Shown here: positions 11,931 through 22,455 of the stretch, piece by piece
Position numbering within the stretch: the stretch's first letter is position 1
Layout: each line of letters opens with the position of its first letter
DNA from: Alligator mississippiensis
Lineage: Eukaryota; Chordata; Crocodylia; Alligatoridae
Assembly: GCF_030867095.1 (NCBI RefSeq)
Contig: NC_081825.1
Location: 262,828,954-262,892,953, forward strand
Direction: 5' to 3'
Length of the DNA: 64,000 nucleotides
Translations under genes and position numbers: made by a program
Notes under the pieces: model-generated
What the model was told of the DNA's origin: nothing
What the model saw: only the letters and a program-made list of their open reading frames with translations
The model's database searches: none

Positions 11931-11935
11931 AATAT

Positions 11936-13046
11936 GCAAGGCCAAAATAAATGCCTCTGTACTCTGGCTGTTCCTAGCTGCCAGAATGGCCTTGTGGAAC
12001 TGCTGGCAGAAAAGCAGAAATTGGAAAAGACCTGAGCTTCAACTGGCTACAGAACCTGGTGTCTAGTGAGATGATATAAAGCCACTTCTGCCCCTACTCC
12101 GAGCTAAAGTATGCACAGGTAGGACAAACCAAACAACTGGAGCCTTAGGTTCTCACTAAGTTATTTTCCAGCACAGTTAAAGCAGTAAGTGCAGTTCAGC
12201 ACAAGAGGAGGCTGCAAGACTTAATTTAATTGTTTGTACAGCACTTGAAGATCTTCATGCAGAAAAAGCTGTACGTGCAAAGTATTATTGCTGTTGTATA
12301 TTATTATTTTATTTACCCTTCTCATCCTCATCCATTATGCACAGCCCAATTGTTCTCACTGTCTAGGAACACATCAGGGGAAGCCCATCTGGGGTTGTGC
12401 AGGTCCGGTGACCATTCGGGGCATCAGGAGAAATGAACAAGTCAAATGCAGCAAGTTAGTGACTGGAAATGAGTGGCCATGAAAGAGCTCTCTGCAGAGG
12501 CTCCCATGAGCCTTCTGAGGCCTTTACTCCGAAGGCAGTTTCTTTTGTCTCGCATACAGTTAAAGTGACTGGTCTGACAAAAAGCCAAGACAGACAGGAA
12601 TTTTGCTCATATTATGGTCTTGTTTCAACACATTAAACTTGGATTTATAATTTAATAAGAGTGCTGCTTCACTGGAGATAGCCATGGTGGGAGCATTTTT
12701 TATTGAAAGTGTGCAGGTGTTTTCACCTGCTACTCCTAAATCATCTCACTGCATTCAGAGACCGTGGTAAAATGTCTATTCCCCACCTATACCACTACAG
12801 TTTCACCATTTCTGTCATGATCATGGCTGCACTTGTGGTGAATTTCAGGTCCAGATTGAGTCAATATATACAAAGGTGCATGTCTGAACATGTAAAATCA
12901 CTTGTAGTTGTCATATATCTAACAGTGTTCTGGAGGAGAAGAGAAGTATTAATCTTTGTTTCCTAGTCAAATTCCAGTTTAAATATCCTTCTATTTCAGG
13001 ATTCTATAGTAAGCTTGCCATCTGCAATCATGCTTCACAGTGTTCA
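11936..13046. other. No gene or named repeat recognised
   Basis: Unique-looking, AT-rich sequence. Short open frames near 12230-12482 and 12703-12966 lack recognisable domains or splice context. Confidence 0.5.
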
Positions 13047-13560
13047 TAGAATCACAGAATGAAAAAGTTGGAAGGAACATGAAGGGTCATCAGGGCCAAC
13101 CCCCTGCATGAATGCTGTAATGCTCCTCCTAAATCATCCCCGTCCAATACTTATCTAACCTTTTCTTTAAAATCTCCAATGAAAATGATTCTATACATTC
13201 CCTGGGTGGCCTATCCATTGCCTTACAGTAAGTTTTTTCCCCTGATATCTAATCTAAATCTACTTTGCTGCAATTTAAAGCCACTGCTTCACATTTTACC
13301 CTATGCTGCAAAGGAGGAAGATTGTTCTCCCCATTTATGGCCCTCTTTCAGATATTTGAAGACTGCTAGCATGTCCCCATTTTAATAATCTTTTCTGAAA
13401 GCTAAACATGCCTAGTTCCCTCAACTTTTCCTCCTACAGCTTCCCTTGTAACCCTTTTCTCATTTCTGTTGCCCACTTCTAGACTTTCTTTAACTTCTTC
13501 ACCTCCTTCTTGAGATATGGAGCCCAGAACTGCACACAATACTTATTCTAGATGACATAT
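13047..13560 (-). mobile_element. Old CR1 LINE 3' fragment
   Basis: It starts with the reversed CR1 end 'tcatagaatcacagaatg' followed by 'ttggaaggaacatgaagggtc', and runs through the degenerate ORF2 C-terminal text to 'gagcccagaactgcacacaa', which parallels the CR1 at 19.95 kb. It is truncated at its 5' end and much diverged, so older than the 19.4-kb copy. Confidence 0.85.
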
Positions 13561-13668
13561 CTGCAGTATCACCAACTTTTTTCCCAAAACTGTCCTTCCA
13601 AAACAGAGTATACTTCTCAGTGTTGATGTCCCAGACATGGGAGTTGTTCTATCAAGTCAGTCCCATTA

Positions 13669-14366
13669 TTGTATTATTAGCGAATTGCCCGTCAAGAATG
13701 ATGGGGGGAGGGGAAAGCGGGGACGGAGCACCACCACCCACCACCCCGCGTCGCTGCTGCCTCCCAGGAGTGGGGAGGAGGGAAGCTTACATGTGGCTGC
13801 CACCACTGTTGCCCACTGCCCATGCTGCTGCCGTTCTGCATTCAGCCACAAGCCACCCCGCAACTCCCCATCTGGCTCCACACCACCCCGCACCCCCGCT
13901 TTACATCCAACTCCACACCACTGCTACCCCGCTGCATCTGGCCCCAGGCCCCCCCCCAACCCTCAATCCCCCACCCCCACACCGCCCCCTAGTGCAGGGC
14001 AGCAGATGGCTGCCATCAACCACCTCCCTGCCCTGCCACCACTCCGCGTCTGGCCATGCACCACCCTCCCCCCCACACCACGTGCAGCCCCACCTCACAC
14101 CCCACCCCCACCACTCTGTGTCCAGCTGTGTGCCACCCCCTCCCACCTGCTTCACGCCTGGCCCTGCACACCCCCCCCCCCCTTGCCAGGCTCTACGTCT
14201 GGCCATGCGCCACACCCCCCTGCTCTGTGTCTGGCCCCACGCCACCCCGCCCCCACTCCTCATCTTGCCCCATGCCACTCCCGTTCCCCCCCCTCCACAT
14301 CTGCCTTGCCTGCTCCGCTAGAGCCATGTCCCGCCCGTCATTCTTGAAAGGCATTCCTGATACAAC
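13669..14366. mobile_element. MITE-like element with C-rich tandem core
   Basis: The left end has gcccgtcaagaatgatgggg and the right end is its imperfect inverse (tgacgggcg...; tcaagaatgacggg on the minus strand). Similarity extends outward through TTGTAT on both sides, giving inverted ends of about 35 bp. The core is a C-rich array of degenerate units of about 40-50 bp with the theme ctggccccacgccac. No clear target duplication. The superfamily is not recognised. Pro- and His-rich open frames here are by-products of the array. Confidence 0.6.
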
Positions 14367-14400
14367 ACTGGCTGGAGCCATGACCCCCCCAGGGTGTTAG

Positions 14401-14429
14401 GGACAGACAGACAGACACACAGACAGATG

Positions 14430-14463
<34 letters not shown>

Positions 14464-14481
14464 ACGTATATATATATATAA
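14401..14481. repeat. Compound microsatellite (CAGA)n-(CT)n-(TA)n
   Basis: Successive runs of caga, ct (14431-14460) and ta (about 14466-14480) lie directly after the MITE-like element. Confidence 0.95.
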
Positions 14482-14676
14482 TCATTTATTATATTTTAAT
14501 AGGACCAATACAGTTGATCTTCAAAATCTGCCCTGTGTTTCAGTTGGATACAGGATACTTCTTCACTTTCTAATCTCAGCTGTTGTGAAGAGCAACTGTA
14601 CTATTAAATAGCTGCTGCTTTTTGCCTGAGAGGTATCTGCATTTCAGTGGGAGTGAAATAATCCTTTGCAAATCAC

Positions 14677-14770
14677 AGAGTCCTAGAAAAATGGGACAGG
14701 AAGGGACCTCAAGATGTCATTTAGATCAATTCCCTGATGCAGGCAGGATCTTCCCTGTTTAATCCACTGG
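14677..14770 (-). mobile_element. CR1 LINE 3' tail remnant
   Basis: 'gggacaggaagggacctcaagatgtcat' followed by 'gatcaattccctgatgcaggcagg' matches the last 80-90 bp of CR1 in reverse. Only the tail remains. Confidence 0.7.
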
Positions 14771-16424
14771 AACCAGGAATAAAGGTGACAGATGGAAGAT
14801 AAGTTACACTTAAGGTGAAAACCCAGGCAAAGTCACCAGCAGTTTCATCCTTGTCATCATGAACATGTTATACAAATGGAGCAAAAAACCTGAGATATTT
14901 AGCACAGGGATTTTTTTTCTGAGGAGGTGAACATTTCTGGTGTCAGACAAGACTCTTTTGTGGACGACTGGGATAAAGGACAACACTATTAGACAGTTGT
15001 AGTTAGCCATGCTGCCTGCCGCATATATTTTAATAGAGGAGACCATGACATTGAATGTCCACGATGCACCATGTACTCCTGGGAAGGCAAGGGATGCATG
15101 AAACATATTGTGAATGCACATCTCTGAACTTGGTTTGAATGGTAATAAGGTTCATTACATGATGTGAATCTCCTTTGTTGGTTCTCTCCATTCATATGGA
15201 TCTTTCCATCAAAACCTATTAATATTCTCATTACAAATTCCCATCATATTTCCCTGATATCCCAGCAATTCATCTTTCACTGCTTGAAGTTTCATCACAA
15301 GCATGATTTACCTACTCAGAGTTCAGATACACAGCTTGAAAATCTTTCTAGTTGAAGGTTGGGCCTTCTGCCATAAAAAAGGTCTTTTTCCCCCCTTTGA
15401 TTTGCTGGCAAGGATTTAATTTAATCTGTGACCTCCAGGCCATGTAATATGTGATGATTCCTGTGTAGACTATATGGAGGAAAACACAGCATTGTTTTAA
15501 AAAATGCACAGCCCCTCACACCTCATCTATATGCTCGGGTTTATAAAAGGCTACAGCTGAAGGAGAGAAGAGAAAATGGAGGGAGAGTGAATCAGGCATG
15601 GTCTATGGTAGTTCCAATCATGTGACAAAGCAGTGCAGTGCTTGACTAGCATTTGTGAAAAGCTAGTTAGCTTGCTTTAATGTAACAGGTGGGTGTCGGG
15701 CACTGCTGCCTTAAATGGCATGTGATTTTGGAAAATGGACTTGATATTACAAGCATGAACAAGTCACCCCACAAGGAAACCTACAGGGCAACAGATGCTT
15801 TCATAGGATAGCAGCTGTGGCACCTACTTCTATGTTATTATCTGCTAAACGCTATGTAAAAGAGCATGACTGTGGTCTCAGTCAAGCACTCAGGTTAGGA
15901 AATGCCAGAATTAAAGTTCCTTTGCAACCTGATTCCAACTCCTTTGTGTGTGTGCATTATGGTACAGACTTAAATCATACGATTGCACATAATTTTTTCT
16001 GCAGCACAGAAATTTTTACTCAGAAACAGAATGGACATGCTCTGGGAGACAATCAGCATTGTACAGAAAGGGAAATTGCTAGCTGTAGGAGCCCTCCTTC
16101 ATGAGCTGCCGAAGTAGGAAAGTAGGGTAGGGTAGTGAATAAGGCAAAGGACTGCTGGAAAAGAAAGGAAGGTCTCAAAGTTAAGGCTGTTCATGCTGTC
16201 TTGGGTAGTGGGTACTGGGTGACACTGCCTCTGCTGGAGTTCTCATTTGATGTTCCTCATTTTCCAAGTTCCCAGCTTGAAGCCCTGGGGTCTGATGTGC
16301 AGGACTGCTGGGTGCTCACAACTGTTACTGACATCAGTGAGAGCTGTGTTTTGAACAAATGATGCGTTATATAATGCAAGTAATCTGAACATTCAGACCA
16401 GTTACCCAGAATCAGTGGATACTT
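14771..16424. other. No gene or named repeat recognised
   Basis: Unique-looking sequence. Open frames at 14810-15121 (minus) and 15817-16104 (plus) have no domain or splice support that I can recognise. Confidence 0.5.
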
Positions 16425-16570
16425 TTAACCTTAACTTCCCTGCGCCAAAGTTCCCCATCTGTAAAACGGAGACAAAGGCACCTCCATCTTGTGAGGACAA
16501 GGTGTTAAAGAAACAAGTTTATTAAGATTGGGAAACACTCATATTATAGAGCTGAGTGCCACAGAAAGTC
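16425..16570 (+). mobile_element. MIR-type SINE remnant
   Basis: 'gttccccatctgtaaaacgg' followed by 'cacctccatcttgtgagga' and 'gctgagtgccaca' follows the MIR consensus order (tttccccatctgtaaaatggg, then the region ending in the 3' gcacag box). Ancient and diverged. Confidence 0.65.
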
Positions 16571-17089
16571 TTAAGAGGAAATTAATAATTCTGTCTTCAA
16601 AGGAGAGTTTGAATAGTGCATAGTAAATAGTGACTGGAGGCAACACATGGAACAAGAAGGAAAAAACAAACTCACTCATGTATGCACCCTCTCTTCTGAG
16701 CACCGAGGGATGTTGGAGTCCTGTGGAAAAAATAGTACATGATCATGTAATTAAAGACTGTACCATAATGAGTTAAGACTACACAGACCAACTTAACTCC
16801 AGTATGTACTAGCTTTTGAGTGCATGACCTTGCAACCTTAATAATGTTCTTTTAATGTATGCTTATCCTAGGTTTTTAGAAAAACAATTTTAAAATACAG
16901 AAATGGGCACCATATCATGACCCATATGGTTCACTGGCAGCGTTAGAACCTTTGGATCACCACATTAACTATGCCATTTGAACCAGGAAAGTAACTGATA
17001 GCAGTAGTAGGTTGTTATCCTCTATGTGGACCAGGGAAATATCTGGGTTTCACAGGAATCTTGGCCACCATTCAGGATCTGTATGGGAA
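16571..17089. other. Unassigned
   Basis: No repeat, gene or RNA signal seen in this stretch. Confidence 0.5.
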
Positions 17090-17990
17090 TGCTCTCTAAC
17101 AGGAACAGTGCTTTCCTCTGAAGCTTGATACCTGTCCCACCTACTCCATTCTGTTCCTGACCCTGTCTCCATCCCAGTCCTGTGACCACCCCACCTCTGG
17201 CTTCTCATACAAGCCCCATTCTCCTCAACTAGCCAATACCAGTCTCTACTTCTTAAGCTTGCAATCCCACTAACTACCTCTTTGCCCAGAAAGGCCTAAT
17301 CTCAGTCCTCCGGACTCCATCCACTTTTCCTCCATGTGCAGCTGTTCCCAATCCCCCTCTTTGTCCAGCTGTTCCCAATCCCACCTGACCATGTCCCATC
17401 CAACCTCCCAGCTCCCTGTCAACATCCAGTCAGGCCAAATTCCCTCCTCCCCTCTCCAGTCCCTCTCTCTCCCACTCTAGCCTCCCATTAACTTCCACCC
17501 TCCCAAGTTCTTTGTCCATATGGGCTCCCAGGCCCCATCTCTCTTCCTGGATTTCTAAAACAAGCTCAGTATCCTGCCCAGACTTCTTGTCCTGTTCTCC
17601 CTGTTCAGCCCATTCCAGTTCTCCCTGAACACCTCTGCTCCTTGTCAGATTAGTTTCCCTTTCCCCACTTTCTCTCTCTCCTGCCACTGATCACAGTCCT
17701 GGTCTCCATGCTCTACTAGTGCCAGTCTTCCCATAGCTCCTCATCCAGTTCAACTCCCTTCACTGCCTCCATGTCTCCCTTCCCAATATTTCCCTCCCCA
17801 CATCTCAGACCTACTCTTTTGCTCTGCCAGTCCCAGTTTCCACCTGACACCTTCCTTGCCCTAGTCTTTTTTTCTCATTCCTTCTACATAATTCCCTAAT
17901 TACAGCTCTTATCCTCTCTGCACTGGAATCAGATGTCTTCCTCTTTCATGCTGCCTATGTGCCTATATGAGACTGGGTATGAAGAAGAGC
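17090..17990. repeat. Pyrimidine-rich repeat block
   Basis: About 900 bp strongly C+T-rich on the plus strand, with recurring phrases (cagctgttcccaatcc occurs twice near 17340-17380). The part at 17575-17690 (tgcccagacttcttg ... ctctgctccttgtcagat) is homologous to 24112-24200, so this belongs to a dispersed repeat family. No coding content. Confidence 0.6.
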
Positions 17991-18569
17991 ACAGGCAGGC
18001 TCCCTGTTCTAGTTCTAGTGTCTCACCCCACCCCAGCCCTGAGCAGCCTGAATCGGCTATTACTAGTTTTATGCCTATAGTGCCAAGCTGAATCATGCTC
18101 ATTTGCTCTATCAGGGTGGCACCTGTGAGGTCTGTTTCGCATTATGAGGTAGGAGGATGAAATCTTCAGAGATTTAGCTGTTAAACTGTAGTCCTACCTA
18201 AGCATGTGTGACGTGCAGTTTAATAAAGGCATATAACTTGGCCAGGTTTAGGCAGATTTCCATGGGAATAGCCAAGACACATTACTGACACAAAGGCTAC
18301 TGCCCAACTGAATTTCAAGTCCATAATTTAAAGTTTTGTGTTACTAGATATTTCCAAGGAGAAAGTTGTTAGAATTTTTTACCATAGGCAAAAGAGTATA
18401 TTTTCCCCTAGCTGGACTCTCAGCAACAGCTGACCAATTGGGCAGAATTTTTAAAATTTTCTCTTGAGTCAGACATCCAGCATGCACATCTTCAGTCTAA
18501 ATAGTTTATGCTTGGCAATATTAAAAGCAATTGAAAGCAGGTACTAACCCTGGGAAGTGTCAGACAGAA
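17991..18569. other. Unassigned
   Basis: No gene or repeat end recognised. Confidence 0.5.
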
Positions 18570-18662
18570 AGCAGGGTTGACTTGCACCTTATAGACTAAC
18601 TGAATCAGAAATATATATAGCATAAGCTTTCATGAGCCCATGCTCACTTCATCAATATCAGG
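18570..18662 (-). mobile_element. Penelope-like element 3' end fragment
   Basis: 'gacttgcaccttatagactaac' followed by 'gcataagctttcatgagc' and 'tgctcacttcatca' is the reverse complement of the terminal sequence very common in reptile genomes (gatgaagtgagc...gctcacgaaagcttatgctc...ttagtctataaggtgc). The element continues no further in recognisable form on either side. Confidence 0.7.
18618..18655 (-). ncRNA. Hammerhead-ribozyme-like core
   Basis: On the minus strand: TTGATGA (consensus CUGANGA, so the first base differs), stem II GTGAGC/GCTCAT with an ATGG loop (one G-U pair), GAA, stem III AGC/GCT with a TTAT loop, then A at the cleavage position. All three parts of a minimal hammerhead are in order. 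The changed first core base would be expected to abolish or greatly reduce cleavage. Confidence 0.6.
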
Positions 18663-19440
18663 CACCCATAATATTAGGTTGTACAGCTACTTCTGCCTTA
18701 ATACTGCTATACTACAGTCTTTTCTTCTAGTGATGTCTTCTCCCCTGCCTGTGAATCTGGTTATGCCTTGTGGGGGTATAGGTTGTGTCCTTTTGTGTTG
18801 CTAAATGGTATGGTGGCAGAGGGAAGCAGGATGCTCCTCTACTCTCTGCCTGGAAGCTGAGTCTTACAGCACAACCACCACGTAACTCTTATGTAGGTTC
18901 TCAGAATATTTGTCCTAGCGTTCATGGGCCCAAGTCTCTGGGGCACTCTTGTGCCAAAGTCATATCTTACTGGAGTCCGCAGGTTCTAGCCTTATTTATA
19001 ACAGGAATGCATCTATTGCCCCCAGTCTCTCTCTCCCTATGGACAGGCATGATCTGGACCAGATGCAGAAAGGAGCATATTTCTCCAGGGAATTCCCTGC
19101 AGACCAGCCTGGTCTTCCTGCCTTTCACATAGCAGTATTCTCTGAGAGGGCTTTGGGCAAAGGGGATGAATTAGGGAATAGGCAGGCTTTACAGGACTGA
19201 TTGTGCTTATTTAAATGTGCCTAAGTCTAAGGTTTCTGACTGGGCAGATTGAGTGCCACACCTTTCAGGTGCTCAACTGGAGATGCCTTAGGGTAGCTTT
19301 GATTTTTATAACTTCAAGTATCTGGAAAGTAGGCACCTTTTAGGCATTTTAAATTGAGGACCCCAAAATGAAGGCACCAAAAGTCACTTGTTACTTTAGA
19401 AAATCTGGACTAATAACTTCACATACATTCTTTTCACACA
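18663..19440. other. No gene or named repeat recognised
   Basis: Open frames at 18785-19200 (two overlapping plus-strand frames) have no recognisable domain. Confidence 0.5.
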
Positions 19441-19532
19441 TAGATTCATAGATTCATAGATGTTAGGGTCGGAAGGGACCTCAATAGATCATCAAGTCCG
19501 CCCACCTGCATAAGCAGGAAAGAGCGCTGGGT

Positions 19533-22031
19533 TTAGATGACCCCAGCTAGATACTCGTCTAACCTCCTCTTGAAGACCCCCAGGGTAGGGGAGAGCACCA
19601 CCTCCTTTGGGAGCCCGTTCCAGACCTTGGCCACTCGAACTGTGAAGAAGTTCTTCCTAATGTCCAGTCTAAATCTGCTCTCTGCTAGCTTGTGGCCATT
19701 GTTTCTTGTAACCCCCGGGGGCGCCTTGGTGAATAAATCCTCACCAATTCCCTTCTGCGCCCCCGTGATGAACTTATAGGCAGCCACAAGGTCGCCTCTC
19801 AACCTTCTCTTGCGGAGGCTGAAAAGGTCCAGTTTCTCTAGTCTCTCCTCATAGGGCTTGGTCTGCAGGCCCTTGACCATACGAGTCGCCCTTCGCTGTA
19901 CCCTCTCCAGGTTATCCGCATCCTTCTTGAAGTGTGGCGCCCAGAATTGCACGCAGTACTCCAACTGCGGTCTGACCAACGCCCTATAGAGGGGAAGTAT
20001 CACCTCCCTGGACCTATTTGTCATGCATCTGCTGATGCACGATAAAGTGCCATTGGCTTTTCTGATGGCTTCGTCACACTGCTGGCTCATGTTCAACTTG
20101 GAGTCCACTAGGACTCCAAGATCCCTTTCCACCTCTGTGCCACCCAGCAGGTCATTCCCTAGGCTGTAGGTGTGCTGGACATTTTTCCTCCCTAGGTGCA
20201 GCACTTTGCATTTCTCCTTGTTGAACTGCATCCTGTTGTTTTCTGCCCACTTGTCCAACCTATCCAGGTCTGCCTGCAGCTGTTCCCTGCCCTCTGGCGT
20301 GTCCACTTCTCCCCATAGCTTTGTGTCATCTGCAAACTTGGACAGAGTACATTTCACTCCCTCGTCCAAGTCGCTGATGAAGACATTAAAGAGTATCGGT
20401 CCAAGGACCGAACCCTGCGGGACCCCACTGCCCACACCCTTCCAGGTCGAGACCGACCCATCTACCACGACTCTTTGGGTGCGACCCTCTAGCCAATTCG
20501 CCACCCACAGGACTGTGCAGTCATCCACATCACAGCCTCTTAATTTGTTCACCAGTATGGGTTGGGATACCGTATCGAAGGCCTTCCTGAAGTCCAAGTA
20601 TACGACATCCACCCCTCCTCCTGTGTCCAGGCGTTTCGTAACCTGGTCATAGAAAGAGACTAGGTTGGTCAGGCACGATCTGCCCGCCACAAACCCATGC
20701 TGGTTTCCCCTCAGCATAATTTGTCCTGCCAGGCTCTCACAAATGTGAGCCTTGATAATTTTTTCAAATACTTTACCAAGGATGGAGGTGAGACTGACCG
20801 GCCTATAGTTGCCCGGGTCCTCCTTCCTCCCCTTTTTGAAAATGGGGACCACGTTAGCCCTTTTCCAGTCCTCCGGGACTTGGCCTGTGCGCCACGAGCA
20901 TTCGAATATTCCCGCCAGTGGCTCTGCAATGACGTCGGCCAGTGCCTTCAGCACCCTCGGATGGAGCCCATCCGGGCCTGCCGACTTAAAGGCATCCAGT
21001 TCTTCCAAGTGACTCTGCACCACCTCAGGATCTACGCATGGTAGTCTGGCGCCTTGCTGCTGCCTCTCTACAACCCCAGTGAGAGACTTGTCATGCCCCT
21101 CGCTTAGGAACACTGAGGCAAAGAACTCATTGAGGAGTTCAGCCTTGTCCCCCCTGTCTGTCACCAATTGTTTCTGCCCATTTAGCAGCGGTCCTATTCC
21201 TCCCTGGGCCTTCCTTTTACTCCCTATATATCTAAAAAACAATTTCTTGTTGTCCTTTACTTGGGATGCCATCCTCAGCTCCATGGTAGCTTTGGCCCGC
21301 CTAACTGCCTCCCTACAAGCACGAGCAGAGGAGGTATATTCATCTTTAGTGATCTCACCCTGTTTCCACTTTTTATGTGCTCCCCTTTTGGCCCTTAGGC
21401 TGCCCTGGATTTCTCTGGTCAGCCATGGAAGCCTCCTGGCCCCTTTCCCTCTTTTGCCTCGCTCGGGGATCGTCTTGCTTTGTGCCCAAAGGATCGTTTC
21501 CTTTAGGCACAGCCACCCTTCTTGGGCACCCATCCCATCAAAACTCCTACTCTGCAGTGCTTCCTTGACTAATCGCCTGAGTGCAATGAGATCAGCTTTC
21601 CTAAAGTCTAGCACTTTTACCCTACTAGTTACCTTACCCACTCGCCGTCTTATGTTGAATTCTATTATAAGGTGATCACTGTCTCCCAGATAGCTACCGA
21701 TCTGGAGGTCCCCTATCATGTCATCTCCCGTTGCCAATACCAGATCCAGTATGGCATTCCCCCTAGTGGGACCATGCACCTCCTGTGTCAGGTGGAGGTC
21801 CTGTACACAAGTTAGAAACCTGCGTGAGCGATGGGACCTTGCTGTCTGCGTCTCCCAGCAGATGTCCGGGTAGTTTAGGTCCCCCATGACTACCGCCTCT
21901 TTAGCTTTTATGGTCTCCGAGAGTTGCCTCAGGAGCCCCGCATCTATTTCTTCCCCTTGGTGTGGGGGTCTGTAACAGACCCCTACCACCAAATCCCTTT
22001 CTCCTTGCCCCCCATGTAGCCTAACCCACAA
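19533..22031 (-). CDS. CR1 ORF2 protein: endonuclease and reverse transcriptase
   Basis: An 832-codon open frame covering most of ORF2. It nicks target DNA and copies the element RNA at the nick (target-primed reverse transcription) in the nucleus. Visible endonuclease motifs are GDLNYPDICW (about residues 50-59) and SDH (118-120). The reverse transcriptase (about 300-640) has GNQHGFVAGRSCLTNL, YLDFRKAFDTV (478-488), GVPQGSVLGP (536-545) and the catalytic FADD (566-569). The C-terminal domain has RRATRMVKGL and DIRKNFFTVRVAKVWN. The first Met (MWVRLHG) is not the original start: the family frame continues upstream in another phase at 22037-22354. Full CR1 ORF2 is usually about 900-1000 residues. 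The catalytic residues look intact, but with the 5' frameshift and truncation the copy is probably not autonomous. Confidence 0.9.
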   Translation of the reverse strand: MWVRLHGGQGERDLVVGVCYRPPHQGEEIDAGLLRQLSETIKAKEAVVMGDLNYPDICWETQTARSHRSRRFLTCVQDLHLTQEVHGPTRGNAILDLVLATGDDMIGDLQIGSYLGDSDHLIIEFNIRRRVGKVTSRVKVLDFRKADLIALRRLVKEALQSRSFDGMGAQEGWLCLKETILWAQSKTIPERGKRGKGARRLPWLTREIQGSLRAKRGAHKKWKQGEITKDEYTSSARACREAVRRAKATMELRMASQVKDNKKLFFRYIGSKRKAQGGIGPLLNGQKQLVTDRGDKAELLNEFFASVFLSEGHDKSLTGVVERQQQGARLPCVDPEVVQSHLEELDAFKSAGPDGLHPRVLKALADVIAEPLAGIFECSWRTGQVPEDWKRANVVPIFKKGRKEDPGNYRPVSLTSILGKVFEKIIKAHICESLAGQIMLRGNQHGFVAGRSCLTNLVSFYDQVTKRLDTGGGVDVVYLDFRKAFDTVSQPILVNKLRGCDVDDCTVLWVANWLEGRTQRVVVDGSVSTWKGVGSGVPQGSVLGPILFNVFISDLDEGVKCTLSKFADDTKLWGEVDTPEGREQLQADLDRLDKWAENNRMQFNKEKCKVLHLGRKNVQHTYSLGNDLLGGTEVERDLGVLVDSKLNMSQQCDEAIRKANGTLSCISRCMTNRSREVILPLYRALVRPQLEYCVQFWAPHFKKDADNLERVQRRATRMVKGLQTKPYEERLEKLDLFSLRKRRLRGDLVAAYKFITGAQKGIGEDLFTKAPPGVTRNNGHKLAESRFRLDIRKNFFTVRVAKVWNGLPKEVVLSPTLGVFKRRLDEYLAGVI

Positions 22032-22036
22032 TCCTT

Positions 22037-22354
22037 CTACTTCCTCAGCCTCGGATTCTGTCTTGATGAGGGTTGATGTATATTGCTCACTGACATAAAG
22101 TGCAACCCCCCCCCCCCTTTCTTCCCCGACCTGTCCTTTCTATACAATCTATAGCCCTCAATATGTACCGCCCAGTCATGGGATGAATCCCACCAGGTCT
22201 CTGTTAGCCCCACTAAGTCATAGGTGTTTAGTGCAAGCAGGAGCGCTAGTTCATCCTGCTTGTTCCCCATGCTCCTAGCATTAGTGTATAGGCACTTGAG
22301 CCCTGCGACTGGCGCCTTTGCTGCCCCCCCCGCTCCCAGTCCCATGGGGCCCAT
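22037..22354 (-). pseudogene. CR1 ORF2 N-terminal endonuclease part, out of frame
   Basis: This holds the start of the endonuclease: CLYTNARSMGNKQDELALLL, LTETWWDSSHDWAV and GYRLYRKDRSGKKGGGG. It should run straight into the 832-codon frame. A length change in the C run at 22106-22118 (G run on the coding strand) shifts the phase after the KKGGG residues. The remainder of this frame after the run is not CR1-like. The glutamate and tryptophan of LTETWWD, conserved in APE-type endonucleases, are present. Confidence 0.85.
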
Positions 22355-22455
22355 TGTTTCTTACCTTCTTGTTCCTTACCTGTTCTGTTGTGTTGGCCTC
22401 CCCATGGCTTTCAGGTTCCCAATGTTCTCCTTATGGCTTGGTTCTCCCTTGACAA

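Larger units (their letters stand above)
19441..22455 (-). mobile_element. CR1 LINE with near-intact ORF2, 5'-truncated
   Basis: The 3' end at 19441 carries the reversed terminal repeat (tagattcatagattcataga). The minus strand then holds the whole ORF2 region with one frameshift at a C run (22106-22118) and a short piece upstream of it. ORF1 is missing, so the copy is truncated near 22455, as is usual for CR1. The intact 832-codon frame marks it as the youngest element of its class in the window. Confidence 0.9.

Noticed and set aside
13620-14400. Several long Pro/His-rich open frames on both strands
   Set aside because: They follow from the C-rich tandem array; all frames are open at once.
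19537-21675. Plus-strand open frames across the CR1
   Set aside because: Antisense shadows of CR1 ORF2.
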